41,293 bases of DNA from Pirellulales bacterium (GTDB lineage Bacteria > Planctomycetota > Planctomycetia > Pirellulales > JAICIG01). Under the pieces are notes generated by a model. That model worked only from the letters and a program-made list of their open reading frames with translations, was not told the origin of the DNA and did not search any database. The position numbers and the translations under genes were made by a program. This document shows positions 1 to 8,334 of the stretch, one piece after another (position 1 is the stretch's first letter; each line of letters opens with the position of its first letter). Location of the stretch: positions 1-41,293 of the forward strand of contig DATLUO010000167.1 in assembly GCA_035533075.1 (NCBI GenBank), read 5' to 3'.

Positions 1-1721
1 GGGCTGGGGGCCTCGGTCATCAGGTCGGTCGCTTTCTGAGTCTTGGGGAAGGCGATGCAATCGCGAATGTTGTCGAGTCCGCCAAACAGCATCACAAAGC
101 GGTCGATGCCCAAGGCGATGCCGCCGTGCGGCGGGGCGCCGTATTGCAGCGCGTCGAGCAAAAAGCCGAACCGCTCCTGCGCATGCGCCGGATCGATACC
201 GAGCAAGCCAAACGCCTGCTGCTGCACCTGGTTGTCGTGAATTCGGACCGTGCCGCCGCCGGCCTCCGACCCGTTGATCACCAGGTCGTAGGCCTGTGCC
301 CGGCACTTGCCAGGCTCGCCGGCCAGCATGGCCAGGTCCTGCGGCCGCGGCGCCGTGAAGGGATGGTGCATGGCCGCCCATGTGTTTTCTTCGGCGTCCC
401 AGGCGAACATGGGAAACTCGACGACCCACGAAAAGTGCATCGTGCCGGGCTTATAGAGCTTCAGCTCCTCGCCGAACCGCTTCCGCAAGGCATACAGTGC
501 CTTGCACGTCACCTCGAAGGTGTCGGCCACGAACAGCAGCAAGTCGCCCGGTGCGGCTGCCAGCCGTTCGCCGATCCGTTTCAGCAGATCGGGGGCGAAG
601 TTCTTGGCCGTCGGCGAAGCGAGCGCGCCGCCTTCTTCGACCTTGAACCAAACGAGGCCCTTGGCCCCGAAGTTCTGCTTGACGAACTCGGTCAGCTCGT
701 CGATCCCCTTGCGAGAGTAGTTGGCCGCGGCCTGCCTGGCATTGATGCCCCGCACGCGCTTGCCAGAATCTGCGGCTTCGCGAAATACGCGAAACTCGGC
801 CTCGGCCGCCAGGTCGGTCACGTCGATCAACTCCATGCCGAACCGCAGATCGGGCGCGTCGTGGCCGAAACGCTCCATCGCCTCGTCGTAGGTCATGCGC
901 GGCAGCGGCAGTTTCACCTCCAGGCCCAGAATCTGCTTGGCCAGCCGCTCGACCAGTCCGTCGATGATGCCCATCACGTCGTCGGCATTGACGAACGACA
1001 TCTCCAGGTCGAGCTGCGTGAATTCGGGCTGGCGGTCGGCCCGCAAGTCTTCGTCGCGAAAGCAACGGGCGACCTGCACATAGCGGTCGTAACCGGCCAC
1101 CATCAGAATCTGCTTGTAGAGCTGCGGCGACTGGGGCAAGGCGTAAAACGAACCGGGATGGACGCGGCTGGGCACGAGGTAATCGCGAGCGCCTTCCGGC
1201 GTGCTGCGGCCCAGCATGGGTGTCTCGACGTCGATAAAGCCATGCTCGTCGAAGTAGTCGCGCATGGTCTTGATAATGCGGTGTCGCAGCAACAACGTCC
1301 GCTGCTGCACGGGGCGGCGCAGATCGAGATAGCGATATTTGAGCCGCAGGTCTTCGCCGGGCAGCTCCTGAGCGCCCGGCTGAAAGGGTGGCGTGAGGCT
1401 TTTGTTGAGCACCTGCAGGCGTTTTGCCCGCAGCTCGATCTCGCCGGTCGGCAATTCGGCGTTGGTCGTACCTTCGGGCCGTCGGGCGACGGCGCCGGTC
1501 ACGGCGATCACGAACTCGCTACGGAGCGACTTGGCCAGTTCCTGCACGTCGGCCCCCGATTCCGGCGCGAAGACCACCTGTATCCGGCCGTAGCGGTCGC
1601 GCAGATCGACGAACAGCAGTCCCGCGCCGTGGTCGCGATAGGAATCGACCCATCCGCAGAGGGTCGCTTCTTCGCCGACGTGCTTTGGCCGCAGCTCGCC
1701 GCATGTATGAGTTCGGATCAA
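1..1721 (-). CDS. aspS: aspartyl-tRNA synthetase, 3' end beyond window
   Basis: Class II aminoacyl-tRNA synthetase that charges tRNA-Asp (or tRNA-Asx) in the cytoplasm. The reverse strand reads from a TTG at 1721 with no stop to the window edge, giving about 573 codons; bacterial AspRS is near 590, so only about 20 residues are missing. The N-terminal OB-fold anticodon domain begins IRTHTCGELRPKHVGEEATL, motif 2 reads FRDEDLRADRQPEFTQLD, a GAD-type insertion follows, and motif 3 reads GIALGIDRFVMLFGG, then IAFPKTQKATDLMTEAPS. The TTG is chosen because GGAG lies 7 nt upstream; the in-frame TTG at 1727 would leave only one base after that site. Divergent from cutA. Discriminating or non-discriminating specificity cannot be told from sequence alone. 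Confidence 0.96.
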   Translation of the reverse strand, partial: MIRTHTCGELRPKHVGEEATLCGWVDSYRDHGAGLLFVDLRDRYGRIQVVFAPESGADVQELAKSLRSEFVIAVTGAVARRPEGTTNAELPTGEIELRAKRLQVLNKSLTPPFQPGAQELPGEDLRLKYRYLDLRRPVQQRTLLLRHRIIKTMRDYFDEHGFIDVETPMLGRSTPEGARDYLVPSRVHPGSFYALPQSPQLYKQILMVAGYDRYVQVARCFRDEDLRADRQPEFTQLDLEMSFVNADDVMGIIDGLVERLAKQILGLEVKLPLPRMTYDEAMERFGHDAPDLRFGMELIDVTDLAAEAEFRVFREAADSGKRVRGINARQAAANYSRKGIDELTEFVKQNFGAKGLVWFKVEEGGALASPTAKNFAPDLLKRIGERLAAAPGDLLLFVADTFEVTCKALYALRKRFGEELKLYKPGTMHFSWVVEFPMFAWDAEENTWAAMHHPFTAPRPQDLAMLAGEPGKCRAQAYDLVINGSEAGGGTVRIHDNQVQQQAFGLLGIDPAHAQERFGFLLDALQYGAPPHGGIALGIDRFVMLFGGLDNIRDCIAFPKTQKATDLMTEAPS

Positions 1722-1815
1722 CGCCAATCTCCGTAAAACCTCGCCCGTTTGATAAGCCAAGTATTGTAAAGAGAAGCGTGGCAAGCCGCTAGGTTCACAG
1801 TACAATACGTGACCG

Positions 1816-2145
1816 ATGACCGACTACATCCAGGTTCTGACGACGACTCCCAGCAAGGAAGCGGCCCAGTCCATCGCCGACGCGCTGCTGCGGGCGCGGC
1901 TTGCCGCGTGCGTGCAGATTGTCGGGCCAATCGAGAGCCGCTATTGGTGGCAAGGGAAGCTTGAGGCCGCCGAGGAGTGGCAATGTCTCGTCAAGAGCCG
2001 TTTGGATCTGTATGCCCGGTTGGAAGAGGCGATTCGCGGCCAGCATCCTTACGAAGTGCCTGAGATCATCGCCACACGCATCGAAGTCGGCAGCGCGGCG
2101 TACTTGGATTGGCTGGAGCGGGAGCTGGGAGCAAAGGATGAATAA
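1816..2145 (+). CDS. cutA: divalent-cation tolerance protein CutA
   Basis: Small trimeric cytoplasmic protein of the CutA family, linked to copper/divalent cation tolerance in E. coli; its biochemical role is still unclear. The 109-aa length fits the family. Recognisable blocks are the ferredoxin-like N-terminus IQVLTTTPSKEAAQSIADAL, the conserved ARLAACVQI with its cysteine, YWWQGKLEAAEEW, and HPYEVPEI. The ATG at 1816 has no clear Shine-Dalgarno sequence. It lies 94 bp from the aspS start and is divergent from it, so the two share an upstream region. Confidence 0.95.
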   Translation: MTDYIQVLTTTPSKEAAQSIADALLRARLAACVQIVGPIESRYWWQGKLEAAEEWQCLVKSRLDLYARLEEAIRGQHPYEVPEIIATRIEVGSAAYLDWLERELGAKDE

Positions 2146-2282
2146 GGGCTCGCGCATACGTGCAGAATCAGTCCGGTACAATGCTGGTGAGATATACTAC
2201 ACGCGGGCAGAAACGAGACATTTGGCCGACAACACCTGGCCGCGATCGCTCGCAGCCGAGTGGGGTTCGAAGTAAGCACACG

Positions 2283-3206
2283 CTACCGTTCTTGCTCGGC
2301 ATTGCCTTCAGTCCCAGCGGCGTCGGCTTTGTCGTCGGCGTCGCCCCGCGGTGCGGCGGGCACTTCCGTAGCCGGCTCCGCGGGTGGCAGAAAGTCCGGC
2401 TCACTCGGCCCGCCTACGACGTGATAAAGAATCATGCCCAAGATGCCGAGCACGACGACCACCGCCGCCGTAATCGACCATTTCAGCGCCGCCTGGTTCA
2501 ATTGTTCGGCCCTGTGCCGCCTCCGCTCCGTCTGCTCCTCTTTGAATTCGAGGCTGTCTTCATAGCGCAAACGGAACTGCGTGCCGCAGATCGGGCAAAG
2601 CACTTCCTGGTCGAGCATATCGGTCGGCGTTTGCAGCTCGTGACCTTGCGGACAAGGAATCCGCACGATGCGCGGCTCTTTGGGTTCTTCGGCCGCGGGA
2701 GGCTGCTCGGCCGGCGAGGGGGCAGGTTCCGGCGCGGCGGACTGCGCGGGTGGCTCGGTCTGAATCGTGGGAAAGTCGTGAGCCGGCTCGGCGGGAAAGG
2801 CCGGCGCCGCGGGACCCGCGGCCGGCGCAAATGGTCCGGCCACAAACGGTTGCTCCGGCGACGGCGGTCCGTAGCCCGGCGCGGGCCACGCCGGCATTAC
2901 GGGTCCAGCGCCAGGATAGCCGGGCGCAGGCCCAGGGTAGGAGGCGGGCGGATACATCGGCGAGTAGCCGGGCGGCATCGCTTGCCCATAGCCCGGCATG
3001 GCCGCCGGTCCGTATGCGGGCCAGCCCGCGGGAGGCATTTGGCCGGGCATCGGCCCCTGCGGCATCATGCCGCCCGGCACCGTGCCCCCAGGCATCATCG
3101 GCACGACGAACACGCTGCCGCACATCGGGCATTGGCTTTGCTGCCCCATTTGCGACTCGTGTCCCTCCAGCAGATGTCCCTGGGGGCAGTAAAACTGAAA
3201 AGGCAT
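2283..3206 (-). CDS. zinc-ribbon, Pro/Gly-rich, single-TM protein
   Basis: 307-aa protein of unknown function. It has two zinc-ribbon-like blocks. The first is at residues 7-30 (YCPQGH ... CPMCG); the second lies after a long Pro/Gly/Ala/Tyr-rich low-complexity linker and reads IPCPQGHELQTPTDML followed by VLCPICGTQF. One transmembrane helix sits at about residues 241-262 (WSITAAVVVVLGILGMILYH), followed by an acidic, charged tail. This layout is common among uncharacterised planctomycete proteins; membrane anchoring with the ribbons facing the cytoplasm is an inference. The ATG at 3206 lies 9 nt after the stop of the 200-aa gene upstream, so they are probably co-transcribed. Confidence 0.8.
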   Translation of the reverse strand: MPFQFYCPQGHLLEGHESQMGQQSQCPMCGSVFVVPMMPGGTVPGGMMPQGPMPGQMPPAGWPAYGPAAMPGYGQAMPPGYSPMYPPASYPGPAPGYPGAGPVMPAWPAPGYGPPSPEQPFVAGPFAPAAGPAAPAFPAEPAHDFPTIQTEPPAQSAAPEPAPSPAEQPPAAEEPKEPRIVRIPCPQGHELQTPTDMLDQEVLCPICGTQFRLRYEDSLEFKEEQTERRRHRAEQLNQAALKWSITAAVVVVLGILGMILYHVVGGPSEPDFLPPAEPATEVPAAPRGDADDKADAAGTEGNAEQER

Positions 3207-3215
3207 AGTTCCAAC

Positions 3216-3800
3216 TTATCGTGGGCGGCCCGGCGAACAAGCTCGCTGGAAGCAGTATCCGAACAACCCCCACCACTCGCGCTGCTGGATTTGCCGGCAA
3301 AGCATAGCGCCACTCGCCCGGCCCGTCGCCGCCGCCTCGCAAAAATCAACAAATCGGAAGCTGTCCCAACTTGACTGGGTGAGTAACAATTGTGAAGCCG
3401 GGTCGCTGGTTCCTTGGGCCAGCTCTTTGGCCACCCGAGTCAGGTCGGACCCGATCGTGTGGTCGCCCACGCGGCGAAACCAGTATTTGGCGTTGACGTA
3501 ATCCGGCTCGCGGCGATGTAGAATAGCATGCCAGTAGCTTCCTTCGATGGTGGAAATCTCCTGGCTGATTGAATGTGATTCGTCGAAAAAATCGTGATAC
3601 AGCCAAAGTCCCGCCAGACACGCCGAGGCCATTGCGCGGTCGGCAATCTTGTTTTCAAAGAGCTGCTCGACCGAAAGCCCGGCCAGCCGGCCGCGCATCG
3701 GCAGATTCGGTTCAACAAAGCAAAGCTCGTTCAACCGCAAGGGCCAGAGCAAACCGTCGATCTTCTCGCCGAACGAGGGCGGAATAAATGAATTCAGCAT
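3216..3800 (-). CDS. conserved planctomycete protein of unknown function
   Basis: About 194 aa from ATG 3800, which follows GAAGAGG at a short spacing of 3 nt; a TTG at 3818 would add six residues. The sequence starts MLNSFIPPSFGEKIDGLLWP and includes ASACLAGLWLYHDFFDESH, then GSYWHAILHRREPDYVNAKY and WFRRVGDHTIG. I recall this pattern from planctomycete genomes, where it is a conserved hypothetical protein; the His/Glu/Asp-rich core could bind metal, but that is a guess. No signal peptide or TM helix was seen. It is the first gene of a probable two-gene unit with the zinc-ribbon protein and is divergent from the S1-domain gene. Confidence 0.75.
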   Translation of the reverse strand: MLNSFIPPSFGEKIDGLLWPLRLNELCFVEPNLPMRGRLAGLSVEQLFENKIADRAMASACLAGLWLYHDFFDESHSISQEISTIEGSYWHAILHRREPDYVNAKYWFRRVGDHTIGSDLTRVAKELAQGTSDPASQLLLTQSSWDSFRFVDFCEAAATGRASGAMLCRQIQQREWWGLFGYCFQRACSPGRPR

Positions 3801-3900
3801 CGGCCTCTTCACTACCAACGTTGCGAACCCGCTGATAAACTAACATCTTTTCAGCACCACTGCACCGCCTTTTTCACAACCTCCATCCTCCTGGCTGAGA

Positions 3901-5406
3901 ATGACCAGCGAATCTTCTGAACCGTTGTCGCCGTCCACGCACCCCGTCGCCGACTCCTCTGCTCCGCACGTCGAAACCGGCGGCGTTTTCCCTACCCCGG
4001 AGTCGCCCGGCAACTCGCCGCCCGGCAACGCCGAGGATACGGGCCAAACGCACGAATCGCGATCGCGCGGCGGTTCGAAGCTCCGCATCGGCTCGCAACG
4101 GCCGGGCAGCCCCAAAGTGAAGGCCCGCCCGCAGGTGCCCTCGGTCGAAACTCCTTCCGGCGCGAAGGTCGCCGTGCCGAACATTCGCGAGCGGCTGCCG
4201 ATCGAGCTGGAGCTGGAAGTCGAAGAGGCGCTGGGCGGCATGTCGCTGGAGGAAGTGATCGAGCCGACCACCGCCGGTACGTCGGCCGGGGAGCTTTCGC
4301 CCGAAAGCCAGCATCGCGGCCGCATCGCGTCGATCCATCGCGACAATGTGTTCGTCGATCTGGGCGGCCGCAATCAGGGCGTATTGTCGTTGCGGCAATT
4401 TCCCGTCGCGCCCGAGGTCGGCACCGTAGTCGAAGTGATCGTCTCGCGTTTCGACGCGGAGGAAGGTCTCTACAACTTGTCGCTGCCGGGGGCCGCGGTC
4501 GACGTGGCCGACTGGTCGGACCTGGCCACCGGCATGGTGGTGGAGGCCAAGATCACCGGCCACAACAAGGGCGGACTGGAGTGCGAGGTGAATCACATTC
4601 GCGGCTTCATTCCGGCCGGGCAAATCTCGTTGTTCCGCGTCGAGGACCTGGCCCAGTTCGTCGGCGAGTCGATGACCTGCGTGGTGACCGAGGCGAACCC
4701 CGAACGCCGCAACCTGGTGCTCAGCCGCCGCGCCGTGCTCGAACGCGAAAAGGCCGAGGCCAAGACCAAGCTCATGGCCGAGTTGGCCGAAGGCCAGGTG
4801 CGCGAGGGCGTGGTCCGCAGCTTGCAAGACTATGGCGCGTTCATCGACTTGGGCGGCGTCGACGGGCTGCTGCACGTCAGCCAGCTTTCCTGGCAGCGCG
4901 TCAAGCATCCCAGCGAAGTGCTGCAAATCGGCCAGCCGATCAAGGTGAAGATTCGCAAGATCGACGCCGAGAGCGGCAAGATCAGCCTCGCCTTCCGCGA
5001 CCTGAGCGAAAACCCCTGGACGAGCGCTCCGCAAAAGTATTTTGCCACCAGCACGCACGAAGGCACGGTCAGCAAGATCATGGATTTCGGAGCGTTCGTG
5101 GAGCTGGAGCCGGGCGTGGAAGGGCTGGTTCACATCTCCGAGCTTTCGCACGGGCGTGTGTTCCGCGTCGGCGACGTCGTTTCCGAAGGTCAAAAGGTTG
5201 AAGTGAAGGTTCTTTCGATCGATCCCGAGCAACAGCGGATCAGCCTTTCGATGAAGGCCCTGCAAGCCAGGCCCGAAACAAAGAAGGCCGAACAGGGCGT
5301 CGAGGAAGAAGAGCCGCCTCCTCCGCCCTTGCCGAAGCAAAAGGGTCCGCTCAAGGGCGGTCTGGGCCGCGGCGCCGGCGGCGACAAGTTCGGGCTGAAG
5401 TGGTGA
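3901..5406 (+). CDS. S1 RNA-binding domain protein (ribosomal protein S1-like)
   Basis: 501-aa RNA-binding protein with four S1 (OB-fold) domains at about residues 138-205, 212-283, 301-371 and 385-453. Domains three and four are the most canonical ([20 protein letters not shown] and [20 protein letters not shown], each followed by HVSQLSW or HISELSH). The first 135 residues are Ser/Pro/Glu-rich and probably disordered. The C-terminus is acidic and proline-rich, then Gly/Lys-rich. E. coli S1 has six domains; four is common in other phyla, so this may be the ribosomal S1 or a paralogue. Start ATG 3901 has no strong ribosome site. The gene is convergent with the flavoprotein, with a palindromic repeat between them. 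Confidence 0.88.
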   Translation: MTSESSEPLSPSTHPVADSSAPHVETGGVFPTPESPGNSPPGNAEDTGQTHESRSRGGSKLRIGSQRPGSPKVKARPQVPSVETPSGAKVAVPNIRERLPIELELEVEEALGGMSLEEVIEPTTAGTSAGELSPESQHRGRIASIHRDNVFVDLGGRNQGVLSLRQFPVAPEVGTVVEVIVSRFDAEEGLYNLSLPGAAVDVADWSDLATGMVVEAKITGHNKGGLECEVNHIRGFIPAGQISLFRVEDLAQFVGESMTCVVTEANPERRNLVLSRRAVLEREKAEAKTKLMAELAEGQVREGVVRSLQDYGAFIDLGGVDGLLHVSQLSWQRVKHPSEVLQIGQPIKVKIRKIDAESGKISLAFRDLSENPWTSAPQKYFATSTHEGTVSKIMDFGAFVELEPGVEGLVHISELSHGRVFRVGDVVSEGQKVEVKVLSIDPEQQRISLSMKALQARPETKKAEQGVEEEEPPPPPLPKQKGPLKGGLGRGAGGDKFGLKW

Positions 5407-5412
5407 ATCGTG

Positions 5413-5455
5413 TAGGGTGGACCGGCGCTCGCAAGCTCGATGGCCCCACGCTACG
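5413..5455. repeat. dispersed GC-rich palindromic repeat, copy 1
   Basis: Copy of the family whose core reads GGCGCTCGCAAGCTCG between outer arms of the GGTGGG / CCCACC type. It lies between the convergent S1-domain and flavoprotein genes and slightly overlaps the last codons of the latter. It could act as a two-way transcription stop, but there is no T-tract. Confidence 0.7.
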
Positions 5456-6740
5456 TCTCGTCACTGATCTTCTCCGCCGCCAACCACCCGGTGCTGAACG
5501 CGGCCTGAAAATTGTAGCCGCCGATGGGGCCGTCGAGATCGAGCACTTCGCCCGCGAAATAAAGTCCCGGCACAATGCGGCTCTGCATCGTGCGCGAATC
5601 GACCTCGTCCAACGAAACGCCGCCGGCCGTCACCTCGGCTTTCTTGAACCCTCGCGTGCCAGTCACGGCAATCGTGCAACGTTTGACGGCCGCCAGGCAA
5701 CGTGCCCGTGCCTCGCGGCCCAGCTCCGCTGCTCTACGGTCCGCCGAAAGCCCGGCGTTGGTCAAAAGCGCATCGGTTAATCTCCGCGGCAAGAGCGAGG
5801 CGAGCAGTCCGCCAATTTGCTTTTTGCCGGCCGCCGCGGCTTCGCTTTTCAACCGTTCATCGAGTTCGGCCTCGCTCACGGCGGGCAAGAAGTCGCAAAC
5901 GAGCCTTAGCGATCGCGGTTGGGGATGCCCGCTGATGACCCGGCTGACATCGAGTGCCACCGGCCCGGAAAGACCAAAGTGTGTAAACAGAAACGAGCCG
6001 CGCCGCTCGGCCAAGCAATCCGACGTCTTGTTCTTCTTGGCAGCGAACGGCGCTGCGTCACTTGGGTTGGTCTCGACGACGCGCACTAGCACGTCGGGAA
6101 TCGTGACGCCCTGCAGAGAGCGCACCCATTCGGCATCGGTCGTGATGGGCGTGAGCGCGGGCCGTGGCGGCACGATCGTATGACCGAACTTAGCGGCCCA
6201 GGCATAGCCGTCGCCGGTCGTGCCCGATCCAGGATACGATTGTCCGCCGGTGGTGATGAGCACTTTTTCGGTTGTCAATTTGCGTTTTCCAGTAGTAAGC
6301 ACGAACCCGCCTGACTCCATCGCTTCCAGGTCGATCAGCGGCTCTTCCAACGTCAGCGTGCAGCCGCTGCGGCGCAGCCGGGCCAGCAGGGCGTCGAGCA
6401 CGTCGGACGCCCGATCGCTGACGGGGAAAATCTTGCCGGTATCTTGTTCGATCTTCGTGGCCACGCCTTCGGCCTCAAACAGATCGACCAGGTCTTGCGG
6501 CGATAGAGCGGCCAGGGCGGAGTGCAAAAAGCGGCCCGGCGGGCCATACTCGCGGACAATGCCACGGCGATCGGTGGCATGCGTGAGATTGCAGCGCGTT
6601 CCACCCGACATGAGGATTTTGATGCCCGGCCGCCGGTTCTTTTCCAACAGCAAGGTGCGTCGGCCCAGTTCCGCCGCCCGCGCCGCCGCCAACAGCCCCG
6701 CCGCTCCCGCCCCAACGACCGTCACTTCCCAATCCATCAT
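5451..6740 (-). CDS. BaiN/HI0933-type FAD-dependent oxidoreductase
   Basis: Flavoprotein of the BaiN / HI0933 / YhiN family; some members are annotated as NAD(P)/FAD-dependent oxidoreductases, but the substrate is usually unknown. The N-terminal Rossmann dinucleotide fold reads VTVVGAGAAGLLAAARAAEL, followed by the family signature GIKILMSGGTRCNLTH and later GKIFPVSDRASDVLDALL. ITTGGQSYPGSGTTGDGY and FTHFGLSGPVALDVS are also typical, as is the C-terminal GLYFAGEVLDLDGPIGGYNF. About 429 aa from ATG 6740; GGAGG lies 10 nt upstream. A longer frame to 6797 adds 19 residues unlike the family. The ATG overlaps the stop of the 70-aa gene (ATGA), so translation is probably coupled. Confidence 0.92.
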   Translation of the reverse strand: MMDWEVTVVGAGAAGLLAAARAAELGRRTLLLEKNRRPGIKILMSGGTRCNLTHATDRRGIVREYGPPGRFLHSALAALSPQDLVDLFEAEGVATKIEQDTGKIFPVSDRASDVLDALLARLRRSGCTLTLEEPLIDLEAMESGGFVLTTGKRKLTTEKVLITTGGQSYPGSGTTGDGYAWAAKFGHTIVPPRPALTPITTDAEWVRSLQGVTIPDVLVRVVETNPSDAAPFAAKKNKTSDCLAERRGSFLFTHFGLSGPVALDVSRVISGHPQPRSLRLVCDFLPAVSEAELDERLKSEAAAAGKKQIGGLLASLLPRRLTDALLTNAGLSADRRAAELGREARARCLAAVKRCTIAVTGTRGFKKAEVTAGGVSLDEVDSRTMQSRIVPGLYFAGEVLDLDGPIGGYNFQAAFSTGWLAAEKISDET

Positions 6741-6949
6741 CGGCGATAGACCTCCGGCATCTTGGGCGCCAGCAATCGATTGTGCGGTCCATCCCACGGC
6801 TCGTTGAAGTCATATTTCTCGGAGAGCGCTTCCTGGGTGCTCGACGCGAACAACGAGGCCGTGCGATACATCTCGTTGAAGTCATATTTCTCGGAGAGCG
6901 CTTCCTGTTCGATTCGCATGGTTCCATTGTCGTTCGACTCCGCCTTCAT
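6737..6949 (-). CDS. 70-aa protein with an exact 12-residue repeat
   Basis: Small protein not assigned to any known family. It contains QEALSEKYDFNE twice, separated by 12 residues, with the 36-nt coding units at 6800-6835 and 6872-6907 identical at every base. The rest is short and polar, ending MPEVYRR. There is no signal peptide, TM segment or cysteine. ATG 6949 gives 70 aa; an internal ATG at 6919 would still include both repeats. Its TGA overlaps the flavoprotein ATG (ATGATGG at 6740-6737). That arrangement is the main evidence that it is a real gene and works with, or regulates translation of, the flavoprotein gene. Confidence 0.65.
   Translation of the reverse strand: MKAESNDNGTMRIEQEALSEKYDFNEMYRTASLFASSTQEALSEKYDFNEPWDGPHNRLLAPKMPEVYRR
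6800..6907. repeat. two identical 36-bp direct repeats, period 72 bp
   Basis: 6800-6835 and 6872-6907 are identical over 36 bases. The period of 72 bp equals 24 codons, so the reading frame of the 70-aa protein is kept. Confidence 0.9.
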
Positions 6950-6977
6950 CCTATCAATAAGCGAATGGCCGTTCGAG

Positions 6978-7000
6978 CCGCGGCCTCGGGTAGGCCGCGG
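6978..7000. other. perfect 9-bp stem hairpin
   Basis: CCGCGGCCT at 6978-6986 and AGGCCGCGG at 6992-7000 form a perfect 9-bp stem around a 5-nt loop, in the divergent region between the 70-aa gene and the CPFC gene. There is no T-tract; its function is unknown. Confidence 0.6.
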
Positions 7001-7014
7001 ACCTAGGGCGGGAC

Positions 7015-7055
7015 GGGTGGGCCCGCGCTTGCCAGCTCGCTGGTCCCACCCTACG
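7015..7055. repeat. dispersed GC-rich palindromic repeat, copy 2
   Basis: Core variant CGCGCTTGCCAGCTCGCTGG between GGGTGGG and TCCCACCCTACG, 70 bp upstream of the CPFC gene start. Confidence 0.7.
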
Positions 7056-7127
7056 CACTTGACGAGTCACCCGGCACGGGCCAGGATCGATCGAATACGA
7101 GCCACCACATCACCTGGGCAATGTTTG

Positions 7128-8267
7128 ATGCGCCGGTTGTCCTTACTCGTCGCCGTCATCCTGCTGCTGAGCGGTAGCCCCGCGGCGGCCTGCCCGTTTT
7201 GTACGACGTTGCGACCGACGATCGCCCAGCAGTGCGATCGGGCGGAACTCGTCTTTCTGGGCGAGTTGGTCGAGGCCGAGGGTGCGTCGTGGAGGCTTCG
7301 GGTGTACCGTGCCATCAAGGGTCTCGCTGGCGGCGAAACCAAGCGAACCATTACCATCGTGCCGGCGCGGAACGGTGAACATGCGCCGCGGTCGGGAACG
7401 CTGCTGCTGGCCATTGGCGCACGCCGGTCCGCAACTTCGCCGGCAAAACCGTCGTGGACGACGATCGCGCTGAATGAAGCGAGCTACGCCTATGTGGCTC
7501 GATCGCCACCGCTCGATACGCCGGTCGCGGAGCGATTGGGCTATTTCGTTCGCTATCTGGAACACGCCGATCCTCTCATCGCCGAAGACGCGTATTTGGA
7601 ATTCGGGCATGCCCCGTTCGACGAGATCGCTCGCCTTGCCGGCCGCCTGCCGATCGATCGCTTGCGTGACTGGATCGACGATGAATCGGTTCCGCCGCCG
7701 CGGAAGGGTCTGTATGGGCTACTCTTGGGCCTGGCCGCGGCCGCACGGGAATCCCCGGAGATCGCCGACGACTTCTGGCGCTGGATTAGCGCGCCGGCGA
7801 ACGATTTTCGCAGCGGTTTCGACGGCATCCTCGGCGGCTACCTGTGGGTCGGCAAAGAGGCGGGCCTGCGGCGGCTGGAACGGCGTTATCTCGATCGCGA
7901 GCAGGCGGCCATGGGCGACCTGCGACACTTGATGACGGCGCTGCGTTTCTACCACGACCATGGCCACGGCATTCCGGCCGCGGAGCTGACGAAAGTCTAC
8001 CGTCGCTTTCTCGATCAACCCGCATTGGCCGCCGCGGCCCTGGCCGACTTGGCACGGTGGCAGGACTGGGCATCGCTCGAGCGGGTGACGCTGCTTTTTG
8101 GTCGGCCTGGCTATACCGACGCCGCCACCGAGCGGGCGTTGATCGGTTATCTGCTGGCCTGTCCCCTGCCGGAAGCCGGCCGGCAAGTGGCGCGATTGCG
8201 ACAGCTCGTGCCCGAACGCGTGGCGGAAGCTGAGCGGCTGCAAGTTGAATCGGACGCGAAGCGGTAG
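7128..8267 (+). CDS. exported CPFC-motif protein, function unknown
   Basis: 379-aa protein with an N-terminal signal peptide (MRRLSLLVAVILLLSGSPAA) that ends right before ACPFC. A CPFC motif just after the cleavage point is common in uncharacterised planctomycete exported proteins; cleavage could be by signal peptidase I or the cysteine could be lipidated, although the lipobox is poor. A region near residues 35-115 reads like a small beta domain (LVFLGELVEAEGASWRLRVY). The rest is helical and rich in Leu/Ala/Arg, resembling repeat-like alpha solenoids. The ATG at 7128 is chosen because it starts the signal peptide; the frame is open further upstream but through a palindromic repeat. Convergent with rhaB. 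Confidence 0.75.
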   Translation: MRRLSLLVAVILLLSGSPAAACPFCTTLRPTIAQQCDRAELVFLGELVEAEGASWRLRVYRAIKGLAGGETKRTITIVPARNGEHAPRSGTLLLAIGARRSATSPAKPSWTTIALNEASYAYVARSPPLDTPVAERLGYFVRYLEHADPLIAEDAYLEFGHAPFDEIARLAGRLPIDRLRDWIDDESVPPPRKGLYGLLLGLAAAARESPEIADDFWRWISAPANDFRSGFDGILGGYLWVGKEAGLRRLERRYLDREQAAMGDLRHLMTALRFYHDHGHGIPAAELTKVYRRFLDQPALAAAALADLARWQDWASLERVTLLFGRPGYTDAATERALIGYLLACPLPEAGRQVARLRQLVPERVAEAERLQVESDAKR

Positions 8268-8308
8268 GCGGACCTGCGCAAAGTTCCGCGAGCGTGATCC
8301 GAGGCGTC

Positions 8309-8331
8309 GGCCACCCAAGCTCGCTTGGGCC
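8309..8331. terminator. hairpin between convergent genes
   Basis: CCCAAG at 8314-8319 and CTTGGG at 8324-8329 pair around CTCG, with GC-rich flanks. It sits between the convergent CPFC gene and rhaB. There is no T-tract, so a terminator role is only inferred from position. Confidence 0.4.
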
Positions 8332-8334
8332 GTC

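Noticed and set aside
126..1736. 536-aa plus-strand frame over aspS
   Set aside because: The opposite strand clearly encodes AspRS with its class II motifs; this frame is its shadow in GC-rich DNA.
2146..2282. Possible tRNA because of GGGGTTCGAAGT near 2264
   Set aside because: No acceptor stem or anticodon arm fits around it.
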